The position numbers and the translations under genes are program-made. 64,000 nt of DNA from Cyanobacteriota bacterium. Its GTDB lineage: Bacteria > Cyanobacteriota > Cyanobacteriia > CACIAM-69d. The notes beneath the pieces are model-generated. The model ran no database searches. It saw nothing but the letters and a program-made list of their open reading frames with translations, and was not told where the DNA came from. Positions within the stretch are counted from its first letter, which is position 1. Each line of letters begins with the position of its first letter. Location of the stretch: NCBI GenBank assembly GCA_022402445.1, contig JAKRSF010000006.1:212540-276539 (forward strand), written 5' to 3'. This document shows, piece by piece, positions 1 to 9,535 of this stretch.

Positions 1-181
1 GCCTCCCCGTAACGGCCCTGGGATTGGTAGAGTGCTGCCAAGTTGTTGAGGCTGGCGGCGGTGTTGGGATGGTCCGCCCCCAGCACTTGCTCATAGATTT
101 CCAGCGATCGCCGGTAGAGCGGTTCCGCCTCCCCGTAACGGCCCTGGGATTCGTAGAGTCCTGCCAAGTTGTTGAGGCTGG
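1..181 (-). repeat. Near-identical tandem TPR-coding units, 126-bp period
   Basis: Bases 1-55 and 127-181 match at 53 of 55 positions, offset by exactly 126 bp (42 codons, one TPR unit). Such DNA-level identity suggests recent duplication or homogenisation of the TPR units. More copies probably lie left of the window. Confidence 0.85.
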
Positions 182-977
182 TGGCTAGGAGTTCCGGTTG
201 CTCCTGGGTTTCATAGAGGGCGATCGCGCGGCGATACCGCTCCTCCGCCAGCTCGGCATTCTCCGGCCCCCGCCCTGCCCGGTAGCGCTCCCGATAGCGA
301 TCGCCCAACTGCCGCAACAGATCCGCCACCTCGCGACCGTTTGGCCCCAGCTTCGTTTCCGCTTCCGCCAGGGACGCCTCCAAATCCGCCACCGACAGGC
401 CCACCGTCTCAGCCAGTTCCAGAGACCGTGACCCCATCTCTAGCTGCTGACCAGAATCCAGAACCGCCACCCCCTCGGACGCCGCCGCGAACAGAAACAC
501 CCCATCGCGCCAGCTCCAAAAATCCGGCGCTTTCCTGGGCAATTCCGGCAACACCTGCGACGGTAACCACAGGACAATCGGCAAATCAAAATCCCGCAGG
601 GCTTCCCGCGTCCACTGCAAATAGCCCAGGAATTTTTCGATGGGTTCCGGCCCCGTCAGGCCCAATCCTTCGGCCCCCACCACGGTCACCACGGTTGGCA
701 ATGGTCCGCCATCCCCGGCCTGGGCCAGGGCTTCGGCGATCGCCTGGGACAAGCTCGGATCCGTTGCACTCAGCCGCGCCCGCAGCGATCGCGCCTGCCC
801 GACCAGTTCCGCCTCATACCGCTCGATCCAATGCTGCCGATCGCGATCGCGGTCACAGCTAGCCAACAAAATTTGCAGTTGACCCAGCCCCATTTCTAAC
901 GAGGCGATTAGGCGATCGTAGGCGCGATCGTCATCATGACCAGTATTCGCCGGACCGTTCACCTCAGGATTGCTCAT
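1..977 (-). CDS. TPR-repeat protein with N-terminal alpha/beta sensor-like domain (partial, 3' end outside window)
   Basis: The reading frame starts at the ATG complementary to 975-977 and stays open to the left edge, giving about 325 visible codons with the C-terminus missing. Residues ~1-200 form a domain with a hydrophobic beta strand ([13 protein letters not shown]), then [12 protein letters not shown] and [14 protein letters not shown] know this pattern from cyanobacterial TPR proteins that accompany P-loop ATPases. From about residue 230 the chain is kinesin-light-chain-like TPR units of 42 residues ([20 protein letters not shown] and a near copy). The start codon overlaps the stop of the upstream ATPase gene by 4 bases (ATGA), so the two are probably translationally coupled. 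TPRs bind protein partners, and the N-terminal domain may be a degenerate NTPase-like sensor. The exact function is unknown. Confidence 0.8.
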   Translation of the reverse strand, partial: MSNPEVNGPANTGHDDDRAYDRLIASLEMGLGQLQILLASCDRDRDRQHWIERYEAELVGQARSLRARLSATDPSLSQAIAEALAQAGDGGPLPTVVTVVGAEGLGLTGPEPIEKFLGYLQWTREALRDFDLPIVLWLPSQVLPELPRKAPDFWSWRDGVFLFAAASEGVAVLDSGQQLEMGSRSLELAETVGLSVADLEASLAEAETKLGPNGREVADLLRQLGDRYRERYRAGRGPENAELAEERYRRAIALYETQEQPELLATSLNNLAGLYESQGRYGEAEPLYRRSLEIYEQVLGADHPNTAASLNNLAALYQSQGRYGE

Positions 978-2368
978 CCGCCAATACGCTGCTCCAAACG
1001 CAACTGGTCAATCAGCAACGGATGCACATCGTACCAACTTTCCCGATTGCGATATTCAATGACATAGAGACTGTGGAGCAAGTTCAAAAACTCCTCCTGC
1101 TTCGGATCATCAGGCTGGTAATTCAGATAGGTTTCCTCTAGGATTTCGCGATCCAGTTTGCCCAGCGTAATCGACATCTCATTGCGTAGGGAATCCAGCG
1201 CCCCTTGCAGAATATCCCCATCAATTTGCGCCTGACTAATATCCTCGCCCCGCCGCTGTCGTGATCGCAATTCTACACGCATCAATCGACAGCATTCCTT
1301 CGCAATCCGAATCAATTCACGATTCACGCCGCCGCTATAACGCACTATTTCCTGAGCAATCCCATCTGCAAAAAGCTCTGGCGGAATGCGACGGTGGAGG
1401 ATCTTTAGTAACGTATTGAAAGGCTTCTCAACCGGCAAAGCTTCGGAGCGATGACTGTCACCTTTGGCATAAAGCTTCAGTACCGGCATTACCTGAACAC
1501 GCGTATTGGTTTCTGTCTCAATATGGCTCTTGAGACGAGTATCGCGGATTGTCGCAATGGGAATCGTATAAATAACCGTAAAATTAGGCTCAAGAAGGGC
1601 TTTTAGATTCTCATAAAAAATCTCGTTGATCTGGGAAAGTCTTAGCTTATCGAGATCATCAATAATCGTCAAAATTGGTTTGCCACAAGCCAAGCGGATA
1701 GCTGTAGCAATATTGTTGATAGTGTCCAGCAAATTCCGAAGATCCTGGGCGAATTCAGTTTTTATCTCCTCGCGCATTTTGGCGTCGGTTTTAAGCTTGG
1801 ATTTAATCAGCCCCAAGAGATTAAATCCCACCTCTGCCTCACCCGTCACCGAGATTTCTTCAATGCGAGTTCGCTTTTTAAACCAATCGTGGAAAGCTTT
1901 GATTTTGCTCGGATCAATGGATATTTTTTCCGATTCCGCCTTCGCCATCAACTGCACCGCCATGGCGAACAGGATGCTGATGTGATTAATGGAATAGGTT
2001 TCGGTCAGATCTGCAATCGAGAAAAAGACTGTAAGGTAGTGATCTTCCATCAACCGGGCAAATTCCGCTAGGGTGGTTGACTTACCACAGCCCTGATGGC
2101 CCGCGAAGATAAACTGGTTGTCTGACGCAGTACTGTCTTCGACTAACTGTTGTAATTCATCTAGACAGTCATTGTTATAGTCAACGCCAAAAGCTTCCCA
2201 ATCCTCTAGTTTCACCAACGGTTGAAGCTGCAAATTTTGGAATGCCTTTAGAAAGGCCGCAGCCTGTTTAGCACTAGCCGGAGAAACTTCAGGCATGGGG
2301 AGTTTAGGGGCGCTTTGGTCGAGATGCGTAAAAGAAGCGTCCCGTAAAACTAAGACGCTCTCCGCCAT
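974..2368 (-). CDS. P-loop ATPase (AAA/STAND-like), partner of the TPR protein
   Basis: A 464-residue protein with Walker [10 protein letters not shown] (residues 90-98) and Walker [10 protein letters not shown] (232-240). A winged-helix-like C-terminal half follows, including a [13 protein letters not shown] segment typical of AAA/STAND ATPases. It should bind and hydrolyse ATP in the cytoplasm. The stop codon overlaps the start of the downstream TPR gene (ATGA at 974-977), so the ATPase and TPR protein are probably made in a fixed ratio and act together. Base composition is lower in GC and poorer in HIP1 sites than the flanking genes, which hints at horizontal acquisition. By analogy with ATPase/TPR modules it may be a signalling or conflict-system switch. 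No enzymatic effector domain is visible, so that role is inferred. Confidence 0.85.
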   Translation of the reverse strand: MAESVLVLRDASFTHLDQSAPKLPMPEVSPASAKQAAAFLKAFQNLQLQPLVKLEDWEAFGVDYNNDCLDELQQLVEDSTASDNQFIFAGHQGCGKSTTLAEFARLMEDHYLTVFFSIADLTETYSINHISILFAMAVQLMAKAESEKISIDPSKIKAFHDWFKKRTRIEEISVTGEAEVGFNLLGLIKSKLKTDAKMREEIKTEFAQDLRNLLDTINNIATAIRLACGKPILTIIDDLDKLRLSQINEIFYENLKALLEPNFTVIYTIPIATIRDTRLKSHIETETNTRVQVMPVLKLYAKGDSHRSEALPVEKPFNTLLKILHRRIPPELFADGIAQEIVRYSGGVNRELIRIAKECCRLMRVELRSRQRRGEDISQAQIDGDILQGALDSLRNEMSITLGKLDREILEETYLNYQPDDPKQEEFLNLLHSLYVIEYRNRESWYDVHPLLIDQLRLEQRIGG

Positions 2369-2426
2369 TGTGCCATAGGCTGAATCTGCACCGGCCCCCC
2401 GCGATCGCGCCGAGCCCCAGCCACCC

Positions 2427-4544
2427 CTAGATTTGCAGCAACCCCTCCGGCTTCACCGTCAGCAGCGGACGCCGCTGGAGCCCCTCGATCGCGCAGACCT
2501 CATTGGCCGCCAGGAAACCACTACTCACCGCCCGCTCCATCAGGCCACAGGGGAACGGCATTTTCACCCAATCCCCCGCAAACATCAGATTCGCGGCCCC
2601 GGCGGCGCGGCTTTCCGGACGGTTGGGATAACTACCGGGCGGGAACCCCGAAAAATTCTTCTGGTTCACCAATTCCCGATGTAAACAGTTCGCCTCCCGC
2701 AACGCGGGCACCAGTTCGTAGAGTTCCGCCTCGAAGGTGGTCAGGAGCGCCTCCTGGGTGGGAAATTCCGCTTCCTTATAGCAATAGGCGTGGAGTTCCA
2801 CCACACTGCCGCCGGTGCGCTCATGCCAGCGCTGATAATCTTCCTGGATTTTGTGATAGCGGGTGATGCTATCCGTTAAGCGATAGCCGGAAACGGACGT
2901 AAATTCACTTTGGTCCCACTCAAAATCCCGATCAAACCACAGGCGCGCCACGGCGAAGGGATCCGCCACCACCAGTTCGCTCACCTGCTGATGCAGCGCT
3001 GGGGGCACGTCCCCTTCGGCCAGGTCAAAGAGGTGACGGATACCGCGCACGTCGGCGGCGAATACAAAATAGTCGGCGGTGAGGGTTTGTAGGGCCGGGG
3101 CGGCATCGGCCACCAGGGGCGCAAGGCGCACGCGATCGCCCGCCGCAGCCTGATCCTCGACCCGATAGGCGGCCAAATCAGCGGTGGCGGGGCCTTGGGT
3201 CACCTTGCCTGCGCGATCAAAACAGGCCCCGTGGCAGGGGCAGCGGTAGGAGCCGTCCGCCTGGGGTACGACGCTACAGCCCTGGTGGGGGCAGGTCAAT
3301 GAAAGGGCGCGATCGCCACTGACCGCATAGGTTTCATCGCCGCCGCCGAAGTAGGCAATCCCGTCCTCGCTGGGGGCCAGGGCCGCGTGGCGATCGACCC
3401 AGAAGGGGGTAGGGCTGGCGCTGCCGGTTTCCCGATAGCTCAGGGCCGTCACGCGATCGCCGCTCCACTCGACGCGATCGACCTGGGCACGGGTAATCAA
3501 CTGGCCGCCGTTGGCCGCGATCGCCTGGGCGATGGGATCGACGAGGGTGCGGCCCATGTCCTGCTTCGAGCCATTGAAGGCCAGCCCCTCGGGATTGCCA
3601 AAGAAATAGAAGTGGAAAAACTGCATCAACTCCCCGGCGCTGAGGACATCGGGGGAATTGAGGGTGGATTTCCCGAAGGGTAAAAAGTAGAGATCGTAAA
3701 GCCCCTTGGGAAAATCCCCCGCCTGCGCCCACTCCACCATGGAAAGGTTGTCGAGCTGGGCGTAGGTTTTCTGGGGATGGAAACTGGTGATGGCGTGGAA
3801 GACGCCCCAGTGGCCCGGACTGGCGAGGTTGAGGCCCCACTTGAAGCGATTTTCCGACGCAAAGGTGAGATCAACAATATTCCACGGGAAGGATGATCGG
3901 CTCGGGTAAAACACCTCCGGCGCGTAGCGATCGCCGCGATAGAGGACGCTGTAGCGCTCTAGGGACACAAAATCCTGGCGGGCATTGACCTCCTCCGCGA
4001 GGCTCCACAGGTTGTAGTACTGGGGGAAAAAGCCGTGGAACCCATGCTCCATCCACAGGGTTTCGCCGTTGACGTTGATGGGCCAACTGGCGATTTTGCC
4101 GCCGAATTGTGGCCCCTTTTCCAAAAGCGTGACCCGGAAGCCCCGCTGGCTCAGTTCATAGGCCGCCGCCAACCCCGCGAGGCCACCGCCGACGATCGCC
4201 ACGGTCTTGGGCGTCGTTAGGGTTTGGGGCAAGGCGAGGCGATCGGGTTGATAGACCGTCGGTTCCGGCTTTTTGAAGCGGGAATAGCCCAGGCCCGCCG
4301 CGATCGCGCCCCCACTGAGCAATTTCAGGGTTTGGCGACGGGACAGGGTAAAGTCCGTGGATTCTGGGGGATTTTCGGCCTCAGATTCGGGCGTAGATGC
4401 GGCATTGGGGACGATCGCCTCGGACGGCAGCGGCCCATTGGGAAACTCGTTCGATTCTGTCACGGAGTCAGCGGGAAAATGGGTCCAGAACAGGGCGGGT
4501 GCGGCGGCAGGGGTGCTGAAGTGCCACAACGGCCCGCGTTTCAT
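2427..4544 (-). CDS. FAD-dependent amine-oxidase-fold oxidoreductase with inserted Rieske domain
   Basis: Near residue 110 lies a dinucleotide-binding motif, VAIVGGGLAGLAAAYELSQRG, with LLEKGPQFGGK after it. This is the FAD fold of the CrtI/phytoene-desaturase/amine-oxidase superfamily. At about residues 417-440 there is a Rieske [2Fe-2S] cluster motif, CPHQGCSV...CPCHGACF, inserted before the C-terminal FAD-binding part (MFAGDWVKMPFP). A Tat-like SRRQTLKLLSGGAIAAGL stretch near residue 75-95 suggests export or membrane targeting. Substrate unknown; a carotenoid-like or other lipophilic substrate is possible from the fold. The start is uncertain: I use the ATG at 4544 (705 residues), while a GTG at 4463 is also possible. 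It is divergent from the PlsY/PEP-synthase gene, with a shared ~200-bp upstream region. Confidence 0.85.
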   Translation of the reverse strand: MKRGPLWHFSTPAAAPALFWTHFPADSVTESNEFPNGPLPSEAIVPNAASTPESEAENPPESTDFTLSRRQTLKLLSGGAIAAGLGYSRFKKPEPTVYQPDRLALPQTLTTPKTVAIVGGGLAGLAAAYELSQRGFRVTLLEKGPQFGGKIASWPINVNGETLWMEHGFHGFFPQYYNLWSLAEEVNARQDFVSLERYSVLYRGDRYAPEVFYPSRSSFPWNIVDLTFASENRFKWGLNLASPGHWGVFHAITSFHPQKTYAQLDNLSMVEWAQAGDFPKGLYDLYFLPFGKSTLNSPDVLSAGELMQFFHFYFFGNPEGLAFNGSKQDMGRTLVDPIAQAIAANGGQLITRAQVDRVEWSGDRVTALSYRETGSASPTPFWVDRHAALAPSEDGIAYFGGGDETYAVSGDRALSLTCPHQGCSVVPQADGSYRCPCHGACFDRAGKVTQGPATADLAAYRVEDQAAAGDRVRLAPLVADAAPALQTLTADYFVFAADVRGIRHLFDLAEGDVPPALHQQVSELVVADPFAVARLWFDRDFEWDQSEFTSVSGYRLTDSITRYHKIQEDYQRWHERTGGSVVELHAYCYKEAEFPTQEALLTTFEAELYELVPALREANCLHRELVNQKNFSGFPPGSYPNRPESRAAGAANLMFAGDWVKMPFPCGLMERAVSSGFLAANEVCAIEGLQRRPLLTVKPEGLLQI

Positions 4545-4742
4545 TCTGCCACGGGATTTTGGGGTCTGCCATGGACCGCCGCGCCGACGGCTCCGGGGGA
4601 ATCCGCCGCGATCGTACCCTACCCTTGGGGGAGTTCGGTTCCTATGCTGGAGGGGTCCGTTGGTGCCATCGTTAGTGCCATCCATGAATCGGCGGCGGTG
4701 GACTTCGCCGGGGTTCCCTCTACGTCCTATCGAGTTTTTGCC

Positions 4743-7700
4743 ATGAGCCTGACCTTAGAACAAACCTGGGGCGTTCTGCTGCTGCTGGGACTGCTGCCGC
4801 TGGTGGGGGCGCTGCCGCTGGTGCCGTGGCTGTTTCGGGGGATGACGGGCCAGGATTTGCGATCGCTCGGGACGGGCAATCCCAGTGTGTCGGCGGCGTT
4901 CTACCACGGGGGAAAGTTGGTGGGCATTGGGGCGGCCCTGGCGGAGGCCGGTAAGGGCATTGGGGCGGTGCTGCTGGCGCGGCAGTTCTTTGAAATGGGG
5001 TCCCCGTGGGAGCTGGTGGCGATCGCGGCGGTGGTGATGGGGCGCTATTGGGTGGGCGGCGGCGCGGGGACGACCAATGCCACCTGGGGCTGCATTGTCC
5101 ATGGGCCGGTGGTGGCGCTGCTGACCTGGTTTCTGAGTTTTATTGGTTTTACGCTGGTGCGCGATCGCCAGACCGGGCGGCTGGTGGTGCTGGTGCTGTA
5201 TCCGTTGCTGCTGCTGCTTTTAGATCCCCATCGGCCCATGCGGGCGATCGCGGCGGCGGGGCTGGCGGGGCTGCTGTTCATGATCTATCGCCGGGTGCCG
5301 GATGATTTGGACCTGACGGAGCGCCAGGGGCATCCCGGTTCCCGGCGGGCGTTTCGGTTCTTTCGGGGCGATCGCTCGGCCCTGGCCCTGACGGATCCCC
5401 TCGACGGCGCGATCGTTGGCCCCAAGGCCGCCACCCTGTCGCGGCTGCTGCGCTGGGGCTATCCGGTGCCCGTGGGCTGGGTGCTGCGTCCCGGCGATGA
5501 TCCGATGCTCCTGGCGAACCATTTGGCGGGCCAGGATGAACGGGTGGAAGGGCTGGCTCAGGTGCGCTTTGATCCGCCCCTGATTGCGCGATCGTCGGCG
5601 GTGGGGGAAGACAGCGATCGCGGCTCGGCGGCGGGCCAATATGACTCGATCGCGGATCTCTACACCCCCGATCAGTTGGTGGAAGCGATCGCGCAAGTGT
5701 TTGAATCCTATGATCGCCCCGGAGCCGTGGCCTATCGCCGCGATCGCCAGGTACACGACGGAGCCATGGCCGTCCTGGTGCAGCCGCAGATCCAGGGCAT
5801 CTTTTCCGGCGTCGCCTTCAGCCGTGACCCCATCAGCCGCTGTGGTGATGCCGCCGTGGTTGAAGCGTTGCCCGGTGGCGCGGCCCCGGTTGTGTCCGGT
5901 CAGGTGTCCCCCGAAAGCTACCGCATTGACCTGACGGCAACCGACGTGGCCCAATGGCGGCAGGCACGCCAGGGGGCGATCGCGGCACCCCCCAGCATCG
6001 AAGCGGAATTCGCCCACTTAGTAGCGCGCAGCAGCAGCACCCCCACCGCCGGCAACGTTCCCAGTTGGCTCATCCGGGAGGCGGCCTGTTGGGCGCGGGA
6101 TTTAGAAGAACGGTTTAATGGGGTTCCCCAGGATGTGGAATGGACCTTCGATGGGCAACAGCTTTGGATTTTGCAGGCAAGACCCGTGACCACACTCCTT
6201 CCGATCTGGACGCGAAAACTGGCGGCGGAGGCCATCCCCGGTGCCATCCGACCCCTCACTTGGTCCATTAATCAACCCCTCACCTGCGGCGTTTGGGGGG
6301 ATCTGTTCCGGCTGGTCCTGGGCGATCGCGCGGCGGATCTCGATTTTCAGGCCACCGCCACCCTGCACCACGGCCGCGCCTACTTCAACGCCACCCTGAT
6401 GGGGGAAATTTTCCAGCGCATGGGCCTGCCCCCCAGCAGCCTAGAATTTCTCACCCAGGGAGCCCCCATGGGCAAACCCTCCACGGCGGGGATGCTGCGG
6501 AATTTGCCGGGGCTCCTGCGGCTGGTGGGGCGCGAGATCACCCTCCCCCAGCGGTGGCGGCGCGACTACAAAACCCGGTTCGCACCGGCCCTAGAAACCC
6601 TGGGCGATCGCGATGTCCTCAATGATCCCAACCCCCTCTCGCCAGCGGAACTGATGGGGCGGGCGGAAATGGTCATGGACCTGCTCACTTCCGTGACGAT
6701 GTATCAGATCCTCGCGCCCCTGAGCTTTGCCCTGCGCCAGAGCATTTTTAAGGCCCAGACGGCGGATCTCGATGCCAGCGCCGTACCGGAGGTGGCCGCC
6801 GCCCGCTGGCTCAAGGGCCTCGGGGAACGGGCGCGCCCCCTGCTGGACAATGCCGATCGCGCCGCCATCCGCGAGGGCAGTTCCCTATTTGGCAAATTGG
6901 CGGATACGGCCACGGGGCGCGAGATTTTAGAAAATTTCGCCTATTTCCTGGAAACCTACGGCTATTTGAGTGAGGTGGGCACCGACATCGCCGTCCCCAC
7001 CTGGCGCGAAGACCCAAAGGTGCCCCAGAGCATTTTTGCCCAATACGCCACGGAGCCCCTGCGGCCGGGGGATGGCAGCGGTGCCCTGGACGAGGGGGAC
7101 GGCCCATCAACCTTCACCAAGGCCCAGGGGGGGAAAAATCCCCGTCGGGCACCGCGCACGGTGCGGCGGCGGCTGGAGCTGAAGGGGCAGGTGGCGACGG
7201 TCTACGATCGCCTGTTGGCGGAATTGCGGTGGTGTTTTGTGGCGATCGCGCGGCAGTGGACGGCGCGGGGCTGGCTGAAGGAGGAGGCGGATATCTTCTT
7301 CCTGGAACTGGCGGAGGTGCGGGAATTTGCGATCGCCCCCGAACCGGACCAGACCGGTCAAGAGTCCCCAAACACAGACCTGGGCAAAAAAATCCAGGCG
7401 ATCGCCCAACGCCGTCGGGAGGTCTTTGAGCGCGATCGCCAACTGGCCGCCCCCTACCTGGTCTATGGCAACGATCCCCCCAATGTGAACGCCGCCGCCG
7501 CCGCCGCCCATAGCCTGACCGGCCCCGTGGCCCCCCGCGATCGCCTCCAGGGCATCGGTGCGAGCCCCGGCCAAATTGAAGGGGTGGCCCTCGTTTTGGA
7601 TCAACTGCGGGTGGATGTGGCCGTCGATCGCTCGACCATTCTGGTGGTGCCCCACACGGACGCGGGCTGGGCTCCCCTCCTGGCCAAGGCGGGCGGCTTG

Positions 7701-7910
7701 ATTTGTGAGGTGGGCGGTCTGTTATCCCACGGGGCGATCGTGGCGCGGGAGTATGGCATTCCCGCCGTGTTGGGGGTACCCGGCGCGCTGAACCACATCA
7801 CCACCGGCCAGCGGCTGAGCTTAGATGGCACCACCGGCGCGATCGCCCTGCTCCAGGATCAACACCCCCCCGATGGCTTCCCCGATGCGGACCCCAGCGG
7901 CACGGCCTAG
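4743..7910 (+). CDS. Fusion: PlsY-like membrane domain + PEP-synthase/PPDK-like ATP-grasp and phosphohistidine domains
   Basis: This 1055-residue protein starts at ATG 4743 (MSLTLEQTWG). Residues 1-~190 are hydrophobic and carry a TGNPSVSAAF...GGK...GKGIGAVLL pattern resembling the glycerol-3-phosphate acyltransferase PlsY. From about residue 220 comes a pyruvate-phosphate-dikinase/PEP-synthase N-terminal nucleotide-binding domain (VGPKAATLSRLLRWGYPVPV, later DVEWTFDG...LWILQARPVTT). Near the C-terminus is the swivelling phosphohistidine domain (GGLLSHGAIVAREYGIPAV). The C-terminal PEP/pyruvate TIM barrel of true PEP synthase is absent. It therefore resembles modular ATP-dependent phosphotransferases rather than a full PEP synthase. 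Membrane-anchored; substrate unknown. It faces the histidine phosphatase gene tail to tail. Confidence 0.85.
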   Translation: MSLTLEQTWGVLLLLGLLPLVGALPLVPWLFRGMTGQDLRSLGTGNPSVSAAFYHGGKLVGIGAALAEAGKGIGAVLLARQFFEMGSPWELVAIAAVVMGRYWVGGGAGTTNATWGCIVHGPVVALLTWFLSFIGFTLVRDRQTGRLVVLVLYPLLLLLLDPHRPMRAIAAAGLAGLLFMIYRRVPDDLDLTERQGHPGSRRAFRFFRGDRSALALTDPLDGAIVGPKAATLSRLLRWGYPVPVGWVLRPGDDPMLLANHLAGQDERVEGLAQVRFDPPLIARSSAVGEDSDRGSAAGQYDSIADLYTPDQLVEAIAQVFESYDRPGAVAYRRDRQVHDGAMAVLVQPQIQGIFSGVAFSRDPISRCGDAAVVEALPGGAAPVVSGQVSPESYRIDLTATDVAQWRQARQGAIAAPPSIEAEFAHLVARSSSTPTAGNVPSWLIREAACWARDLEERFNGVPQDVEWTFDGQQLWILQARPVTTLLPIWTRKLAAEAIPGAIRPLTWSINQPLTCGVWGDLFRLVLGDRAADLDFQATATLHHGRAYFNATLMGEIFQRMGLPPSSLEFLTQGAPMGKPSTAGMLRNLPGLLRLVGREITLPQRWRRDYKTRFAPALETLGDRDVLNDPNPLSPAELMGRAEMVMDLLTSVTMYQILAPLSFALRQSIFKAQTADLDASAVPEVAAARWLKGLGERARPLLDNADRAAIREGSSLFGKLADTATGREILENFAYFLETYGYLSEVGTDIAVPTWREDPKVPQSIFAQYATEPLRPGDGSGALDEGDGPSTFTKAQGGKNPRRAPRTVRRRLELKGQVATVYDRLLAELRWCFVAIARQWTARGWLKEEADIFFLELAEVREFAIAPEPDQTGQESPNTDLGKKIQAIAQRRREVFERDRQLAAPYLVYGNDPPNVNAAAAAAHSLTGPVAPRDRLQGIGASPGQIEGVALVLDQLRVDVAVDRSTILVVPHTDAGWAPLLAKAGGLICEVGGLLSHGAIVAREYGIPAVLGVPGALNHITTGQRLSLDGTTGAIALLQDQHPPDGFPDADPSGTA

Positions 7911-7973
7911 GCGAGCCTCGGGTCAGCGGGGGGCCACCCCAGAAGGAAACGCGGTGGCCGCGATCGCCCGACC

Positions 7974-8684
7974 CTAGAGCTTACCCCAGTCCTCCGGCAC
8001 CAAATTGGCCTGAAGCTCAAAGCCCCCATTCCCGTCCGGCGTCAGCACATAGGCCATGCCCTGGGGATCGGGGTAGATGCCGGTGGCCGCCTCGAAGGGA
8101 TCATCATGGCCCACGATGACCGTATTGGTGCCCGCCTCCGGAATCTTTGTCAACAACGGCATCAAGTTATTTTTCATGATCTGCACCTGTTCAGGGGTGT
8201 AGTCCTCGACGGGCAGGAAATTGAGCTTCGGCTCCTGGCGATGGCGACCGAAGGCGAGATCGGCGGTTTTCCAGGCGCGGCAATATTGGCTGGCAATCAC
8301 CTCACCGACGGGGATATTCTTCGCCGTGAACGCTTCCCCGATGGTGCGGGCTTGCTGTTCGCCCAGCTCGCTGAGTTTGCGCTGGGTTTCGCAGTTATCC
8401 AGACGCATGTTCGGGTCCGCCTGGTCGGCGTAGTCCTTCACGGTTTGGGTGTGGCGCAGGTAGATGATGTGGCCCCCCTGGCGCAGTTGGGCGAGGAGGT
8501 CTGGGCCGCTGAGGCGATCTTGAAAGTCCGCATTGGCCTGTTCGCCGGGACTCAGTTCGCTGGGGGCGGCTTCGGCGGCGGGGCTAGGGGGGGCAACTTC
8601 GGCGGCGGGCTGGCGATCGCAGGCGATCGCCCCGAGGGCCAAACCCAGCAGGAGTGTGCATTGCGTGAAACGGCCAAGGACCAT
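7974..8684 (-). CDS. Histidine-phosphatase-family lipoprotein
   Basis: A protein of 236 residues with a lipoprotein signal peptide (hydrophobic stretch then LGAIAC, lipobox Cys) and a Pro/Ala-rich linker. The core matches the histidine phosphatase (phosphoglycerate-mutase-like) fold. The phosphorylated His is expected in IIYLRHTQT, where the usual RHG is RHT, and the second His in VIVGHDDPF. It is probably anchored outside the cytoplasmic membrane and hydrolyses a phosphate ester of unknown identity. I chose the ATG at 8684 over the upstream TTG because a GGAG lies about 9 bases before it. An imperfect inverted repeat lies in the 5' region. Confidence 0.8.
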   Translation of the reverse strand: MVLGRFTQCTLLLGLALGAIACDRQPAAEVAPPSPAAEAAPSELSPGEQANADFQDRLSGPDLLAQLRQGGHIIYLRHTQTVKDYADQADPNMRLDNCETQRKLSELGEQQARTIGEAFTAKNIPVGEVIASQYCRAWKTADLAFGRHRQEPKLNFLPVEDYTPEQVQIMKNNLMPLLTKIPEAGTNTVIVGHDDPFEAATGIYPDPQGMAYVLTPDGNGGFELQANLVPEDWGKL

Positions 8685-8716
8685 GGTGTCAATCTCCAAG
8701 GGTGCATGTCTTGGGA

Positions 8717-8759
8717 TTGATCATGGGTCAATTGAGAATCTATGTCAATTGATGATCAA
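8717..8759. repeat. Imperfect inverted repeat between SDR and phosphatase genes
   Basis: TTGATCA (8717-8723), a 4-base bulge and TCAATTGA (8728-8735) pair with TCAATTGA (8745-8752) and TGATCAA (8753-8759) across a 9-base loop. It is AT-rich in a GC-rich region. It lies upstream of the phosphatase start and just past the SDR stop, so it could be a protein-binding site or an RNA stem at the SDR 3' end. Confidence 0.6.
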
Positions 8760-8767
8760 GTCGGCCC

Positions 8768-9535
8768 CTACCAGGGAAGCGGTGTGCCGTCCCAGGAGAA
8801 GAAGCAACCGCTGTCGGCGGGGGTGGCGCGATCGCACAGGGTCAGGAGTTGGGTGGCGGTGCGATCGCTGCTGAAGAGTTTTTCCGGCGGCACATTGCGC
8901 TGAAAGGGTTTAGATAAGGCCGTGTCCGTGGTGCCGGGGTGGAGGGACAGGACGATCGCCCTGGGGCAGCGGCGGGCATATTCAATGGCCAGGGTTTTGA
9001 GGTACATATTCAGGGCGGCCTTTGAGGCGCGATAGCCATACCATCCCCCCAGTTGGTTATCGCCGATGCTGCCAATTTTGGCGGAGATGCAGGCGAAGAC
9101 GCTGCGGCGATCGCCCTTCAACAGATCAATCAATTGTTTACCAATGAGCAAGCTGGGGATGCTATTGATCTCGAAGTAGCGCAGGAGGCGATCGCGGTCA
9201 ATTTGTCGCAGGCTTTTTTCCGGCTGCAAGCGTTCTTGATCGTGCAGAATGCCGATGCAATTGATGGCGAGATCTAGATGATTGGTGGTCGCCGCGATCG
9301 CCTGGGTTACCGCCGCAATGTCCCGTTCATCGGTGCCATCCATGGGCAGGGCTCGGAGGCGATCGCCCTGGGTTTCGGCGAGTTGTAAAAGTTCTGCCGC
9401 GCGATCGCGATCGCGGTAGGTGCCCCACACCCGTTCAATTTCGGGCCGTGCCAGAAGCTGCCGCGCGATCGCCAAACCGATGCCGCCACTCGCCCCAAAG
9501 ACCACCGCCGTTTGACTTTGCTCAGTTGTGGGCAT
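8768..9535 (-). CDS. Short-chain dehydrogenase/reductase (SDR)
   Basis: A 255-residue protein with the SDR cofactor motif VVFGASGGIG (residues 11-20), a NCIGIL equivalent of the NNAG motif, a Ser in CISAKIGSIGDN and the catalytic YxxxK in YRASKAA. The LSLHPGTTDTALSKPF stretch is typical of the C-factor/CsgA-like SDR subgroup. It is a predicted cytoplasmic NAD(P)-dependent oxidoreductase; substrate unknown. It is divergent from the GTPase gene and 68-84 bp upstream of the phosphatase gene on the same strand, so the two could share a transcript. Confidence 0.85.
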   Translation of the reverse strand: MPTTEQSQTAVVFGASGGIGLAIARQLLARPEIERVWGTYRDRDRAAELLQLAETQGDRLRALPMDGTDERDIAAVTQAIAATTNHLDLAINCIGILHDQERLQPEKSLRQIDRDRLLRYFEINSIPSLLIGKQLIDLLKGDRRSVFACISAKIGSIGDNQLGGWYGYRASKAALNMYLKTLAIEYARRCPRAIVLSLHPGTTDTALSKPFQRNVPPEKLFSSDRTATQLLTLCDRATPADSGCFFSWDGTPLPW

